The notes: generated by a model not told the origin, from the letters alone. Numbered from the stretch's first letter, positions 8,056 through 20,022 are shown. The stretch is DNA of 64,000 bases from Streptomyces humicola (GCF_024436035.1 NZ_JANFNG010000003.1:124001-188000), one strand, 5' to 3'. Numbers and translations are program-made.

Positions 8056-10944
8056 TTGGCTTTCCAGATGCCGGAGCGCGGCGCGGGCCCATCGCGTCCG
8101 CGGACCGGAGCGGTACGACCGTCGCGGCATGCCCGGACGCTGTTCCTGACGCTCGCGGTGCTGGTGATGGCGGCCATGGCGTTCGTGATGTTCTCCGGCT
8201 TCTGGACCGACTGGCTGTGGTACCGGTCGGTCCACTACTCCTCCGTTTTCTCCATCACCGTCACTGCCCGGCTCGGCCTGTTCTTCGTCTTCGGCCTGGT
8301 GATGGCCGTCACCGTCGGCCTCAACATCCATCTCGCGCACCGGCTGCGTCCGCAGCTCGGCGCGATGTCCGTCGAGCAGCAGAGCCTCGACCGCTACCGG
8401 CTCGGCATCGCGCCCTACCGCGGATGGGTGCTGCTGACGGTGAGTCTGCTGGTGGGGCTGGTCACCGGTGCGTCGGCCTCCGGCGAGTGGAGCACGTGGC
8501 TGAGCTACGTCAACGCCGTCCCGTTCGGCACCAAGGACCCGCAGTTCCACAAGGACGTCTCCTTCTACGTCTTCGACCTGCCGTGGTACCGGTTCCTGCT
8601 CGGATTCGGCTTCGCCGCCGTGGTGCTGAGCCTGATCGCCGCCGCGGTCGTGCACTACCTGTACGGGGGGCTGCGGATCAGCGCTCCGGGCACACGGGCG
8701 ACGGCGGCCGCGACCGGCCATCTGTCGGTGCTGCTCGGCATCTTCGTGTCGCTCAAGGCGGTTGCGTACTGGCTCGACCGTTACGGGCTCGCGGTGAAGT
8801 CGAGCAGCTTCAAGGCGGCCACGGGATGGACCGGCCTGCGCTATGTGGACGCCAACGCCTATCTGCCGGCGAAGACGATCCTGTTCTGCATCGCGATCAT
8901 CTGCGCGCTGCTGTTCTTCGCGACGCTGTGGCGGCGCACCTGGAGCCTTCCGGTGATCGGCTTCGGGCTGATGGTGCTCTCCGCGATCCTCATCGGCGGG
9001 CTGTACCCCTTGATCGTTCAGAAATTCCAGGTGCAGCCGGACGAGGCGGCCAAGGAGGGCCCGTACATCCAGCGGAACATCAACGCCACACGCGCCGCAT
9101 ACGGGATCGACGGCACGAAGGCCACCGACTACCCCGGCACCAGCGGTTCGACACCCAACAGCACGCTGCGCGCGGATGCCAACACCACGGCGAGCATCCG
9201 GCTGCTCGACCCGAACGTCGTCTCGCCCACCTTCCAACAGCTGCAGCAGATGCGCAGCTACTACTCGTTCAACTCACCGCTCGCCGTGGACCGCTATCCG
9301 GCGGGCGGCGGGCAGCAGGGGACGCAGAACACGCAGGACACCGTGGTCGGCCTGCGCGAACTGAACATCAAGGGGATTCCGGACAGCAACTGGATCAACG
9401 ACCACTTCAAGTACACCCACGGATACGGACTGGTCGCGGCGAACGGCACAGCGGTCACCGACACCGGAGCGCCCTCCTTCACCGAGTCCAACCTTCCACC
9501 GCAGGGGCAGCTCGGCTCGTACCAGCCGCGGATCTACTACGGCGAGCAGACCACGCAGTGGTCGATCGTCGGCGGTCCGACCAAGGAGATCGACTACTCG
9601 ACCGACAACGGGGAGAAGAGCTACACCTACACCGGCAGAAGCGGGGTGAGCCTGGCCAACCCCGTCACGCGGGCCGCATACGCGGTGCAGATGGACGAGC
9701 CGCAGCTGATGTACTCGCAGGCGATCGGCAAGGGGTCGAGACTCCTGTACAACCGCACCCCGAAGGAGCGGGTCGAGTCGGTCGCGCCGTGGCTGACGAT
9801 CGACGGCGACCCGTACCCGGCGGTGGTGAACGGGCGCATTGTGTGGATCGTCGACGGCTATACCACCACCGACAGCTATCCGTACTCCTCGCGCACGACG
9901 CTCGGGGACACGACGGCCGATTCGCTGACCGGAGGCGGCCGTTCCGTGCTCGCTCAGCAGGACGAGGTCAACTACATCCGCAACTCGGTCAAGGCGACAG
10001 TGGACGCCTACGACGGCACGGTGAAGCTGTACCAGTGGGACACCGGCGACCCGGTGCTGAAGACGTGGATGAAGGCGTATCCGGGCACGGTCCTGCCGCG
10101 CAGCGCGATCAGCCCCCAGCTGATGCAGCATCTGCGCTATCCGCAGGACCTGTTCAAGGTGCAGCGCCAGATGCTGACCCGCTACCACGTCACCGACGCC
10201 TCGACGTTCTACAGCGGCAGCGAGGTCTGGCAGGTGCCGGACGACCCGTCGAAGCGGGACGGCGCCGCGGTTCCGCCGTACTACCAGAGCCTGAAGATGC
10301 CGGGCCAGAGCGCGCAGGCGTTCTCGCTCACCACCACGTTCACACCCAGCGGGCGGGACAACCTGGGCGCGTACATGGCCGTGGACGCCGATGCGACGAG
10401 CCCGGACTACGGCACCATCAGGCTCCTGCAACTGCCCACCTCCAGCACGGTCTCCGGGCCGAAGCAGGTGCAGAGCAAGTTCAACTCCGATCCCGCAGTG
10501 GCCAACCAGGTCAACATCTGGCAGAAGGGCGACTCCGAGGTCGAGTACGGCAACCTGCTGACCGTGCCGCTCGACGGCGGACTGCTGTACGTCGAGCCGG
10601 TGTACGTACGCGGCGCCGGTACCAACTATCCGCTGCTGAAGAAGGTGTTGGTGACGTACGGTGACAGCACGGCGTTCGACGACACCCTCTCGCAGGCGCT
10701 CGACGACGTGTTCGCGGCGCCCACGTCGGAACCGACGGGTCGGCAGCAGCCGCCGCCCGGCACAGGCGGGTCGCAATCCGCGGATCCGACCGTCAAACAG
10801 GCGCTCGCCGATGCTCAGGCGGCCTTCGATGCCGGGCAGCAGGCGCTGAAGAGGGGTGACTGGGCGGCCTACGGCACGGCCCAGGCAGAACTGCAGGCGG
10901 CGCTCAAGCGAGCAGAGGACGCGTCAACTGGACGCCGCTCCTGA
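8056..10944 (+). CDS. UPF0182 family large membrane protein
   Basis: About 962 residues. Seven or so hydrophobic segments fill the first 340 residues ([11 protein letters not shown] after the first helix is a family hallmark), followed by a large extracytoplasmic region of about 550 residues and a Pro/Gly/Gln-rich then Ala-rich coiled tail (about 880-960). The TTG at 8056 has CGAGGGG five bases upstream; an ATG at 8068 (MPERGAG) is the alternative. Function unknown. Confidence 0.85.
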   Translation: MAFQMPERGAGPSRPRTGAVRPSRHARTLFLTLAVLVMAAMAFVMFSGFWTDWLWYRSVHYSSVFSITVTARLGLFFVFGLVMAVTVGLNIHLAHRLRPQLGAMSVEQQSLDRYRLGIAPYRGWVLLTVSLLVGLVTGASASGEWSTWLSYVNAVPFGTKDPQFHKDVSFYVFDLPWYRFLLGFGFAAVVLSLIAAAVVHYLYGGLRISAPGTRATAAATGHLSVLLGIFVSLKAVAYWLDRYGLAVKSSSFKAATGWTGLRYVDANAYLPAKTILFCIAIICALLFFATLWRRTWSLPVIGFGLMVLSAILIGGLYPLIVQKFQVQPDEAAKEGPYIQRNINATRAAYGIDGTKATDYPGTSGSTPNSTLRADANTTASIRLLDPNVVSPTFQQLQQMRSYYSFNSPLAVDRYPAGGGQQGTQNTQDTVVGLRELNIKGIPDSNWINDHFKYTHGYGLVAANGTAVTDTGAPSFTESNLPPQGQLGSYQPRIYYGEQTTQWSIVGGPTKEIDYSTDNGEKSYTYTGRSGVSLANPVTRAAYAVQMDEPQLMYSQAIGKGSRLLYNRTPKERVESVAPWLTIDGDPYPAVVNGRIVWIVDGYTTTDSYPYSSRTTLGDTTADSLTGGGRSVLAQQDEVNYIRNSVKATVDAYDGTVKLYQWDTGDPVLKTWMKAYPGTVLPRSAISPQLMQHLRYPQDLFKVQRQMLTRYHVTDASTFYSGSEVWQVPDDPSKRDGAAVPPYYQSLKMPGQSAQAFSLTTTFTPSGRDNLGAYMAVDADATSPDYGTIRLLQLPTSSTVSGPKQVQSKFNSDPAVANQVNIWQKGDSEVEYGNLLTVPLDGGLLYVEPVYVRGAGTNYPLLKKVLVTYGDSTAFDDTLSQALDDVFAAPTSEPTGRQQPPPGTGGSQSADPTVKQALADAQAAFDAGQQALKRGDWAAYGTAQAELQAALKRAEDASTGRRS

Positions 10945-11080
10945 TCGCTTGTGCGGGGGGACTGTGGCCATTGTGGTTTGAGGTGTCGGCGTGTCGGGAA
11001 GTCGGGAAGTCGACAAAACGCTGAAGTGACCTCAAGGGCTGCGGTATACCTGGTGTACGCCGGTTGCAGGTGGTGCGACG

Positions 11081-12904
11081 ATGGATCCCATGGGGGATGG
11101 TGCAAAACTGCTGGAGCCACGCGGCCCGGCCAGGGACGGGGAAGCGACCCGCCCCGACGTCGTGGTGCACGCTCAAGTTCACGCTGAGGTCGAGACCGGG
11201 ACCGAGGCCGACGTTGCACTTGATGACGACGTCCTGTCTGCGCGGGAGGAGGCCGAGCTGGAGGCGCGCTACCGCCGCGCCGCCGAACTCGGCGACCCCA
11301 ACGCCCAGAGCATGATCGGCACGTCACTGTTGCGCCGGGGTGATCTCGACGGGGCCGAGCCCTATCTGCGCAGCGCCACCGCAGCCGGTGACCGCGCCGC
11401 CGCCAACAACCTCGGGCTGCTGCTCCACCAGCGCGGTTACGGCGACGAGGCCGCCGCCTGGTGGCGGATCGCCGCCGTCGCCGGCAGCACATCGGCCGCG
11501 CACGCGCTCGGCCGCCACTACCGCGACCGCGGTGACGAGCCCGGCGCCGAGTACTGGCTGCGGCAGGCCGCCGAATCCGGCCACGTCCTCGGCGCGTACG
11601 CTCTCGCCGACTTGCTCGACCACCGGCGCGACGTGGGCGCCGAGCGGTGGTACCGGGCGGCCGCGGAGCACGGCCACCGCGAGGCGACTTACCGCGTCGC
11701 CCGCATCTGCGCCGACCGCGGCGAGGAGGCGGAGGCCGAGCAGTGGTTCCGGCAGGCCGCGGCCCGCGGCCACCGGCGCGCCGCCCTGCGCCTCGGCGCT
11801 CTGCTCGAAGCGCGCGGCGACGTGACGGAGGCCGGACGCTGGTATCTGACCGCGGCGCGCGACGGCGACCCGAAGGCCGCCTGTGCCCTCGGGTTCCTGC
11901 TGCGCGACGCGGGCGACATCGACGGTGCCGCCGAGTGGTGGCGCCGTGCCGCCCTGGACGGCGACGGCCAGGCCGCGAACGCACTCGGCGCGCTGCACGC
12001 ACAGGAGGGCGAGACACAGACCGCCGAGCGCTGGTACCGGGTCGCGCTCGACGCAGGCGACGACAACGGCGCATACAACCTCGGCCTGCTCTGCGCCGAG
12101 CGCGGGAGCACCGCGCAGGCCGAGCAGTGGTACCGGCGCGCCGCCTACGCCGGCCACCGCGAGGCCGCCAACGCGCTTGCCGTGCTGCTCCTGCAGCGCG
12201 GCGACGCGGCGGGCGCGGAACCGTGGTTCTCCAAGGCGGCCGAGGCCGGCAGCGTGGACGCCGCCTTCAACCTCGGCATCCTGTGCGCGGGCCGCGAGGG
12301 CGCCGAGAACGCGGCGGCCGCCCGCCGCTGGTACGAGCGCGCCGCCGCCGCGGGTCACACCGAGGCCGCGCTGCAGGTCGCCATAGCGCTGCAGCGGGAG
12401 GGCGATGCGGCCGGCGCCGAGCCGCATCTGCGGCGTGCCGCCGAGGCCGGCAGCGCGGAGGCCGCCTTCCGGTTGGGCTCCCTGCTCGACCAGGAGTCGC
12501 CGGAGAGCGAGAAGTGGTACGAGCGCGCCGCCAACCGGGGGCACCGCCGCTCCCAGGTCCGGCTCGGCATGTGCGCGGCCCGTCGCGGTGACACGGAGGA
12601 CGCCGCGCGCTGGTACCGGCGCGCCGCCGAGGCCGGCAGCCGCAACGGGGCCTTCAACCTCGGCCTGCTCCTCGCCCGGGAGGGCAGCGAGCCGGAGGCC
12701 GCGCTGTGGTGGAAGCGCGCCGCCGAGGCCGGTCACGGCCGTGCCGCGCTGCGCCTCGCGCTGCTCGCCGCCCGCCACGGTGAGCTGGGGGAGGCCGAGC
12801 GCTGGTGCGGCCGTGCGGTCGAACTGGGCCCCGCGGAGGTCGCCGAGCGCGCCGCCCGGCTCGCTGACGCGCTGCGTCAGGAGCTGAGCGCGTTCAGTGC
12901 ATAG
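11081..12904 (+). CDS. Sel1/TPR repeat protein
   Basis: 607 residues, nearly all of it about fifteen Sel1-like repeats of about 35-36 residues with the pattern A-ExWYRRAAExGHxxAAxxLGxLLxxRGD. The first 65 residues are a charged, repeat-free leader. The repeats should form an alpha-solenoid for protein binding. No signal peptide. The ATG has AGGTGG seven bases upstream. The tRNA gene follows 60 bases downstream. Confidence 0.85.
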   Translation: MDPMGDGAKLLEPRGPARDGEATRPDVVVHAQVHAEVETGTEADVALDDDVLSAREEAELEARYRRAAELGDPNAQSMIGTSLLRRGDLDGAEPYLRSATAAGDRAAANNLGLLLHQRGYGDEAAAWWRIAAVAGSTSAAHALGRHYRDRGDEPGAEYWLRQAAESGHVLGAYALADLLDHRRDVGAERWYRAAAEHGHREATYRVARICADRGEEAEAEQWFRQAAARGHRRAALRLGALLEARGDVTEAGRWYLTAARDGDPKAACALGFLLRDAGDIDGAAEWWRRAALDGDGQAANALGALHAQEGETQTAERWYRVALDAGDDNGAYNLGLLCAERGSTAQAEQWYRRAAYAGHREAANALAVLLLQRGDAAGAEPWFSKAAEAGSVDAAFNLGILCAGREGAENAAAARRWYERAAAAGHTEAALQVAIALQREGDAAGAEPHLRRAAEAGSAEAAFRLGSLLDQESPESEKWYERAANRGHRRSQVRLGMCAARRGDTEDAARWYRRAAEAGSRNGAFNLGLLLAREGSEPEAALWWKRAAEAGHGRAALRLALLAARHGELGEAERWCGRAVELGPAEVAERAARLADALRQELSAFSA

Positions 12905-12964
12905 GCGCGCGGGCACGTGATTTGCCCGCCTCGGTGGCACCTGGTTACACTGGGCACACAACGA

Positions 12965-13038
12965 CGCGGGGTGGAGCAGCTCGGTAGCTCGCTGGGCTCA
13001 TAACCCAGAGGTCGCAGGTTCAAATCCTGTCCCCGCTA
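12965..13038 (+). tRNA. initiator tRNA-fMet (CAT)
   Basis: 74 bases with a full cloverleaf; anticodon CAT at 12999-13001. Two marks identify it as the initiator: the first acceptor pair is unpaired (C1 opposite T72) and the anticodon stem ends in three G-C pairs (GGG/CCC). The 3' CCA is not encoded. Confidence 0.97.
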
Positions 13039-13043
13039 CTGAC

Positions 13044-13080
13044 ACGGAGGCCCGGAACCAGTACGGTTCCGGGCCTCCGT
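13044..13080. terminator. terminator behind tRNA-fMet
   Basis: A perfect 16-bp inverted repeat (left arm 13044-13059, loop AGTAC, right arm 13065-13080) immediately after the tRNA. It also lies 37 bases past the end of the convergent protease gene and can serve both. Confidence 0.85.
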
Positions 13081-13116
13081 CTTCTGTTGTGCGTCTGTGC
13101 GTCGTGGCGCGTCGCT

Positions 13117-13977
13117 TCAGCCCGCGTCCTGGCCACCGTCGTCGTCCACCGCCTGCTGGTACAGCGCCATGGTGTCGTTGGTGAAGTACGGGCTGTAGGA
13201 GATCGCGTCGGCGTGCGCGTCGTCGTCCGACGGTCCGCCGCCGTTGTACCCGCCGACGACCCCGATCAGCGCGCCCGTCCGGGCGCCCGGCTTGAGCAGC
13301 ACCCACGGGCCGCCCGAGACACCGGCGTAGTAGCCGCCGCAGCGCATCTCCCGGTACTGGTCGTGGGCGCCGGACTGGTAGGTGTTCATGGTGCAGGTGA
13401 TCTGCTGGTCACCGGGGTTGCTGCTGTCCGGGTAGCCGGTGGTCGTCACCCCGCGGAGGTCGAACGGCTCGTTGACGGTGAGGGTGTTCCCGCCGACCGC
13501 GTCCTCGATCTCGGGACCGCCGGGCCGCGAGACCCGCAGGAACGCGTAGTCGTACCGTTCGTCACCCTGCGTGTATCGCGGGTCGACCCAGATCCTGTCG
13601 ACGTTCCAGGTGCCGTGCTGGTCCGCGCCGCCGGTGGTGCCCGGCGCGACGCTCACTCCGGTGTTGTAGGTGCCGCCGCTGTACACGCAGTGAGCAGCGG
13701 TGATGACGATGTCCGCACCGGGGCTGTGCACCACGCTGCCGCTGCAGAACGGGGAGCCGTCGCTGCCCAGCAACCGCACCACGCTGGGGTACGCCTGAGC
13801 GGCGCTCAGATAGGTGCCCTTCTTGTTCCAGTCGGTGGGCGGCCCCGCGTCCTCGGAGATGTGGTGCTTGGGCTCGGCGAGGGCGAGCACGTCGGGTGCG
13901 TACTGGATGAGACCGGCCACCGCGAGGGCTCCCACCGCGCACAGCATGGCGGCTCTCGTACGACTGCGACGGCGCAC
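13117..13977 (-). CDS. secreted trypsin-like serine protease
   Basis: 286 residues. An N-terminal RRR..R signal peptide or anchor (hydrophobic about 10-33), then a chymotrypsin-fold domain with H96 (TAAHC), D143 (YDYAF) and S221 (GVSGGPW), so the triad is complete. C78/C97 and C195/C213 could form disulfides. The GTG at 13977 has GGGAGG six bases upstream. Probably an extracellular or wall-associated peptidase; target unknown. Confidence 0.87.
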   Translation of the reverse strand: MRRRSRTRAAMLCAVGALAVAGLIQYAPDVLALAEPKHHISEDAGPPTDWNKKGTYLSAAQAYPSVVRLLGSDGSPFCSGSVVHSPGADIVITAAHCVYSGGTYNTGVSVAPGTTGGADQHGTWNVDRIWVDPRYTQGDERYDYAFLRVSRPGGPEIEDAVGGNTLTVNEPFDLRGVTTTGYPDSSNPGDQQITCTMNTYQSGAHDQYREMRCGGYYAGVSGGPWVLLKPGARTGALIGVVGGYNGGGPSDDDAHADAISYSPYFTNDTMALYQQAVDDDGGQDAG

Positions 13978-14167
13978 CCAGGCCCTCCCGTCTGCTGCGT
14001 ATGTGGCGTCGGCTCGGCTTGAGCAAGGATAAGTGCAGTGTCTGAGAACAGGCTTATAACGATTACGCGGATCTTCAATGGTGTGTCGCTCCACGCTTCG
14101 GTAGAGGAGCGGTATGGCCTGGGCAAAGCCCAGCGAACTCCCTTGGAGCCGGGACCCGCGCTGAGTG

Positions 14168-15835
14168 ATGCTTGCCTGTGAGCAGCGTGTGGGCGGCAAG
14201 AGGCGGACGGGCGAACGGGCGGAGGCGGCATTGCTGCGCAGAGGGCAGGCCCGATCGGTTCTGCGCCGCCGGAGTACTTCCCCCGAGACTGAGGCGCAGG
14301 ACACCGGCCGCTGGGAGCGCTTGTGCCGGGAGGCCTCCACCGGACGCCGCGCCGCCGCCGATGTGCTCCTCGACGAGGTGTGGGCGGTAGACGCCGGCGG
14401 CACGGCCCAGGAGCGCAGGCGCGTCCTGGAGCAGTTGCTCGCGGCCCCGCCGCACCTGTGGCTGCACCTCGACCGTTTCGCTCGCCGCGGCTCATACGGC
14501 TCCGGCTCGTCCGGTCTCTCCCGGCGCCGCGGTCTGCCCGCCGACGCCGACCCGCTCCACCTCGTGCTCGCCTCGTTCGACGCGGACGGCCGGGTCCGCC
14601 AGGCCGCCGTGGAACGCCTCGCCCGTCGCAGCGGCCGGTTCGTCGCCATGGCGCTCACCCTGCGCACCGACGACTGGGTGGAGCAGGTGCGGGAGCCGGC
14701 GGTGGCGGCACTGCTCGACCATGTCGCCCCCGACGAGGCGGCTGTCGCGATCAGACTGCTCTCGCGTCTCGACCGGCGTCGTCGCGCGGGCGGGGTGCTC
14801 GACGCGTACCGCGCCGCGCTCTGCCGGCCCGAGCGCCGCCGCACGGTGCGCCGCCTTGCCGCGGAGCCCGATCCCCATGTGCGGCGCTTCGGCGTCGAAC
14901 TCGCCCTGGATCTGGGGGAGTACGTACGCGGCGACCTCGCCCGTACCGCGCTCCACGACCGTGACCAGGTGTGCCGCGCGCTCTGCGCCGAGCGGCTGCT
15001 CGAACTCGACCCCGACCAGGCGGGACGGCTGATGGGGGCGCGGTCCGCGGCGGTGCGGGAGCTGGCGGTCGCCGCGCTGCCCGACGACGTACCGGCCACC
15101 CGGCTCGTCGCGCCGCTCGCCGACCGCTCCCGTATGGTGCGTGCCCAGGCGCGCTGGAAGCTGTACAAGCGGGGCGAACCGCCGGTCGACGTCTACCGCA
15201 AGCAGCTGCGGCGCTGCGGCCGTTCCACGCAGCCGCGTCTGGTGGCCGGGCTCACCGCCGGGCTCGGCGAGTGCGGGGAGGCCTGCGATGTGCCGATGCT
15301 GGAGGTGCTGGCCCGGGACGAGAGCTGGGCCCCGGTGGTGCGCAGGGCCGCCGTGCGGGCGCTGGGGCGGCTCGGGAGCCCCGAACAGCTGGCCGCCGCG
15401 CTGGGCCCGATCAGCGCCGACCCCGCGCCGAGCCTCGCCCGCGAGGCGCTCGACGCGCTTGCGGCGGCGGGTGCGGCCGCACCCCAGCCGGTCCGCAGCG
15501 CGCTGGCGCGCCCGGAGCCGCCGGTGTGGAGAGCGGCGCTGCGGGCGGCGCGCGCCACCGCTCCGTGGGATCGTCTGGAGCTGTCCCTGAACGCGGCCGC
15601 CGATCCGCGGCCCGAGCTGGCCGCCCGCGGGCGGACGGATGTCCGCACCTGGCTGCGGACGCAGGTCTACGAGCTTCCTGATGCGGATCAACTCCAGCGC
15701 ATCCGCGGCCTGCTCGACCGGGCCGGTCTGCCGGCCGCCGACCGCGACGGTCTGGCGTTCATCCTCTCCCGGCTCAGGCCGGGTCAGGCCCGTGCGCAGC
15801 CCGTGCGCAGCCCGGGCACAGCCCCCGGTAGGTGA
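14168..15835 (+). CDS. HEAT-like repeat protein
   Basis: About 555 residues rich in Arg, Ala and Leu, with repeated helical pairs such as REPAVAALLDHVAPDEA and VRRAAVRALGRLGSPEQLAAALG that fit HEAT/PBS-lyase-like repeats. No catalytic motif, signal or membrane segment seen. The start is uncertain: GTG 14165 and ATG 14168 are adjacent and no strong Shine-Dalgarno sequence is present. Its 3' end overlaps the convergent Fur-type gene by 62 bases. Confidence 0.72.
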   Translation: MLACEQRVGGKRRTGERAEAALLRRGQARSVLRRRSTSPETEAQDTGRWERLCREASTGRRAAADVLLDEVWAVDAGGTAQERRRVLEQLLAAPPHLWLHLDRFARRGSYGSGSSGLSRRRGLPADADPLHLVLASFDADGRVRQAAVERLARRSGRFVAMALTLRTDDWVEQVREPAVAALLDHVAPDEAAVAIRLLSRLDRRRRAGGVLDAYRAALCRPERRRTVRRLAAEPDPHVRRFGVELALDLGEYVRGDLARTALHDRDQVCRALCAERLLELDPDQAGRLMGARSAAVRELAVAALPDDVPATRLVAPLADRSRMVRAQARWKLYKRGEPPVDVYRKQLRRCGRSTQPRLVAGLTAGLGECGEACDVPMLEVLARDESWAPVVRRAAVRALGRLGSPEQLAAALGPISADPAPSLAREALDALAAAGAAAPQPVRSALARPEPPVWRAALRAARATAPWDRLELSLNAAADPRPELAARGRTDVRTWLRTQVYELPDADQLQRIRGLLDRAGLPAADRDGLAFILSRLRPGQARAQPVRSPGTAPGR

Positions 15836-16211
15836 CCTCGACCTCGGAGACGGTGAATCCGAAGCGCTCGCCCGCCGGCAGGTCCGCCAGAGGATTGCCG
15901 CCGGGGTGGATGTCGCGGATGGCGCCGCAGCGCGAGCACACCAGGTGCTGGTGCGGGCGGTGGGCATTGGGGTCGTACCGCTTGGCGCGGCCGTCGGTGG
16001 ACACCTCGAGCACTTCGCCGAGCGAGACGAGCTCGCCGAGGGTGTTGTAGACGGTGGCGCGGGAGATCTCCGGGAGCCGTGCGGCGGCGCGCGCGTGCAC
16101 CTCGTCCGCGGTCAGGTGTACGTGATCACCGTCGAGCACCTCGGCGACGACCCGGCGCTGTGCGGTCAGCCGCCAGCCGCGTCCGCGAAGCCGTTCCAGC
16201 AGGTCACTCAT
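15774..16211 (-). CDS. catR: Fur-family repressor, CatR/FurA-like
   Basis: 145 residues: an N-terminal winged helix (RLTAQRRVVAEVL...ISRATVYNTLGEL) and a C-terminal metal-binding domain with H84, H87, H89 (HRPHQH) and two CxxC pairs, C92/C95 and C132/C135, the structural zinc site. The gene is divergent from catalase, the classic arrangement for the peroxide-sensing CatR that represses catA in Streptomyces. The symbol rests on this context. Confidence 0.85.
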   Translation of the reverse strand: MSDLLERLRGRGWRLTAQRRVVAEVLDGDHVHLTADEVHARAAARLPEISRATVYNTLGELVSLGEVLEVSTDGRAKRYDPNAHRPHQHLVCSRCGAIRDIHPGGNPLADLPAGERFGFTVSEVEVTYRGLCPGCARAAHGPDPA

Positions 16212-16246
16212 GGCTACAGCCTAACAGCGAGGAGTCCGGAATCTGA

Positions 16247-16298
16247 ATCCGTACGGATCTGAGCCTCTTCTTGACTTAGACTGTGTCTACTGTAGGAT
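16247..16298 (+). promoter_or_regulatory. catalase promoter with candidate CatR operators
   Basis: A vegetative-type promoter for catalase: TTGACT (16271-16276), 16-bp spacer, TAGGAT (16293-16298). The spacer contains the inverted repeat TAGAC-TGT-GTCTA (16277-16289). A second, perfect 12-bp palindrome ATCCGTACGGAT lies at 16247-16258, toward catR. Either could be a CatR/Fur operator. Promoter seen; operator role inferred. Confidence 0.6.
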
Positions 16299-16348
16299 CG
16301 GTTCCGGCGATAGCCCAGGGGCAGGAAAGTACGTCTGAGGAGGCGCAC

Positions 16349-17815
<1,467 letters not shown>

Positions 17816-17835
17816 CGGACGCTTGCCGTACCAAC

Positions 17836-17872
17836 CGAAGAGGCCGGACGCCATGGGGCTCCGGCCTCTTCG
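17836..17872. terminator. bidirectional terminator, catalase/CBS
   Basis: Perfect 13-bp inverted repeat (17836-17848 and 17860-17872) with an 11-base loop, in the 78-base gap between two convergent genes. Confidence 0.8.
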
Positions 17873-17893
17873 TCTGCCCCGGGTGAGCCCGGG

Positions 17894-18277
17894 TCACGCA
17901 GCCAGCGCCGGGGCCCAGCAGCGGATGATGTCGCGGACGGAGACCATGCCGACGAGCTCGTGGCCGTCGAGCACGATGAGGTGGCGGAAGCCGCCGCGGA
18001 CCATGGAGGCCGCCGCCTCTTCGAGCGTCCACTCGGGCGCGGCGAAGACGACGTCGGTGGTGGTGTGGGCGGCGGCGCGTTCGTGGTCCGGGTCCTGGCC
18101 CGCGCCGACCGAGTTGAGGATGTCGCGCTCGGTGAGGATGCCGAGGCCGTAGGTGTCGGGATCGAGGACGACCGCCGAGCCCACCTTGCGGGCGGACATC
18201 AGCCGGGCGGCCTGGCGGAGTGTGTGGTCGGGGCCGATGGTGAGGACGATGGTGCTCATCGCGTCCGATACGAGCAT
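17894..18277 (-). CDS. tandem CBS-domain protein
   Basis: 127 residues made of two CBS motifs (MSTIVLTIGPDHTLRQAARL... and TTDVVFAAPEWTLEEAAASM..., each ending in an ILTERDIL or MVSVRDII element). No other domain. Such stand-alone CBS pairs bind adenosyl compounds and act as sensors. The ATG at 18277 has AAGGGGAG four bases upstream. Confidence 0.88.
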   Translation of the reverse strand: MLVSDAMSTIVLTIGPDHTLRQAARLMSARKVGSAVVLDPDTYGLGILTERDILNSVGAGQDPDHERAAAHTTTDVVFAAPEWTLEEAAASMVRGGFRHLIVLDGHELVGMVSVRDIIRCWAPALAA

Positions 18278-18439
18278 TGGACTCCCCTTGGGTCGGCGGC
18301 TCACTGGGGATGAACTTGAGAAGGAATTCACAAGTTCACAAGCTCGGGGACTCTCATAGTCACACCGGTCGCACGGCCTGGCAAGGGTGCAGTGCGTGAC
18401 AGGCACGCGTCAGAGCCGGCCGGTCCGCTCCAGATCTGG

Positions 18440-19246
18440 CTAGACCTGGCTGAGGTAGCCCAGCAGCTCCTCGTGGAGCAGGCCGTTCGAGGCCGCCGCG
18501 TTCGTCCCGTACGGGCCCGGCCGGCCGTCGAGGTCGGTGTAGCGGCCGCCGGCCTCCCGCACGATCACCGACGGTGCGGCCATGTCCCACAGATTGAGCT
18601 CGGGCTCGGCGCACATGTCCACGGACCCCTCGGCGACCATCATGTACGGCCAGAAGTCGCCGTAGCCGCGGGTGCGCCAGCAGGCCCGGGTCAGGTCGAG
18701 GAACCCGTCCAGGCGGCCCAGCTCCTCCCAGCCGCTGAGCGAGGAGTACGCGAAGGAGGCGTCCGCGACGTCGTCCACCCTCGAGACGTGCAGCCGTGTC
18801 GCGGACGACAGGCTCCGTCCGGTGTACGCGCCGCCGCCCTTCGCCGCCCACCAGCGACGCCCGAGCGCGGGCGCCGAGACCAGGCCCACCACTCCGTCGT
18901 CGCCCTCGGGGCCGCCCTCGCCGCGCACCGCGAGCCCGATCAGCGTCGCCCACACCGGGACGCCGCGCACGTAGTTCTTGGTGCCGTCGATGGGATCGAC
19001 GATCCAGCGCCGCGCGCTCTGGCCCTCGCTGCCGAACTCCTCGCCGAGCACGGCGTCGCGCGGCCTGGCCCGCTGCAGCTGGCTGCGGATCAGCTCCTCG
19101 GCCGCCTTGTCGGCCTCGCTGACCGGCGTCATGTCCGGCTTGGTCTCGACCTTCAGGTCGAGCGCCTTGAAGCGTTCCATGGTGACGGCGTCGGCGGCAT
19201 CGGCCAGGATGTGGGCGAGGCGCAGATCGTCGTAGAAGTCGGCCAT
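18440..19246 (-). CDS. hisN: histidinol-phosphatase (inositol monophosphatase fold)
   Basis: 268 residues. Metal-binding motifs E69-E70, D84-P-I-D87-G-T (WIVDPIDGTKN) and a C-terminal LWDMAAPSVIVREAGG are those of the IMPase superfamily; the GVPVWATLIGLAV segment and length match actinobacterial HisN, which dephosphorylates L-histidinol phosphate. Other his genes are not in the window, and an inositol or fructose-bisphosphate phosphatase is the alternative. Confidence 0.85.
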   Translation of the reverse strand: MADFYDDLRLAHILADAADAVTMERFKALDLKVETKPDMTPVSEADKAAEELIRSQLQRARPRDAVLGEEFGSEGQSARRWIVDPIDGTKNYVRGVPVWATLIGLAVRGEGGPEGDDGVVGLVSAPALGRRWWAAKGGGAYTGRSLSSATRLHVSRVDDVADASFAYSSLSGWEELGRLDGFLDLTRACWRTRGYGDFWPYMMVAEGSVDMCAEPELNLWDMAAPSVIVREAGGRYTDLDGRPGPYGTNAAASNGLLHEELLGYLSQV

Positions 19247-19449
19247 GGTGCGAACAGTAGCGATCGTGCCCACGCCAGGGCTACGCGGCATGGCCGACGA
19301 CAGTAGTAAGGACACACGAAGGAGCGGAATGGCGGAGCGCGAGCGCATTCGGCGCGTCGCATCGCGTGCGTCGCTCCGGCGGTCTTGACAGCGTGTAGTC
19401 CCGCGTCAATTCTTTGCGCACGGCCGCATTGACGGCCTTGGAGGCAAAG

Positions 19450-20022
19450 ATGCCGACAGCGCGCGATTCCTTACTGAATGCGGCTTTGGGCGCCCTGGAG
19501 GAGCGTCCGTGGGACACGGTGCGGATGGTCGAGGTGGCGGCCGCCGCCGGTGTGTCACGGCAAACGCTCTACAACGAGTTCGGGGGAAAGGACGGACTCG
19601 CCCGCGCCCTGGTACGCCGTGCGGCTGACGACTATCTGGCGGGTGTCGAACACGTCCTTGCCGCGGCCGGGCGGCGCGGCGCCGACGCCGGCGAGTGCCT
19701 CGCGGCCGCCACCGCATGGACGTTGCACGCGGCCCGCCGCAGCGCGTTGCTGCGCGAGGCGCTCACCGGCTGCCGCGGCCGCAGGCTGCCGGCGGCGCCC
19801 GACCCCTCGCCCGGCGACCTGGTCGAGGCGCTGCGCGGCCGTGCCGTGGGCGCCGTCGAGCAGTGCGGCCCGAGGTGCGGCGCGGCCGACATCGGCCGGG
19901 CCTGCGACGCCGCCGCGAGGCTGACGCTCAGTTATGTCCTGGTGCCCGCACCGTCGGACGAGGACGCGTGCCTGGAGGTGTCGCGCCTGGTGCGCGGACT
20001 GCTCAACGGAGCGGCAGCTTGA
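19450..20022 (+). CDS. TetR/AcrR family transcriptional regulator
   Basis: 190 residues from ATG 19450, with GGAGG six bases upstream. The N-terminal helix-turn-helix (VRMVEVAAAAGVSRQTLYNEFGGKDGL) is clear; the C-terminal ligand domain is Ala/Arg rich with C122, C151 and C155 near its middle. The 3' end overlaps the convergent acetyltransferase by 20 bases. The target is unknown; TTGACA lies at about 19384 but no good -10 follows. Confidence 0.88.
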   Translation: MPTARDSLLNAALGALEERPWDTVRMVEVAAAAGVSRQTLYNEFGGKDGLARALVRRAADDYLAGVEHVLAAAGRRGADAGECLAAATAWTLHAARRSALLREALTGCRGRRLPAAPDPSPGDLVEALRGRAVGAVEQCGPRCGAADIGRACDAAARLTLSYVLVPAPSDEDACLEVSRLVRGLLNGAAA

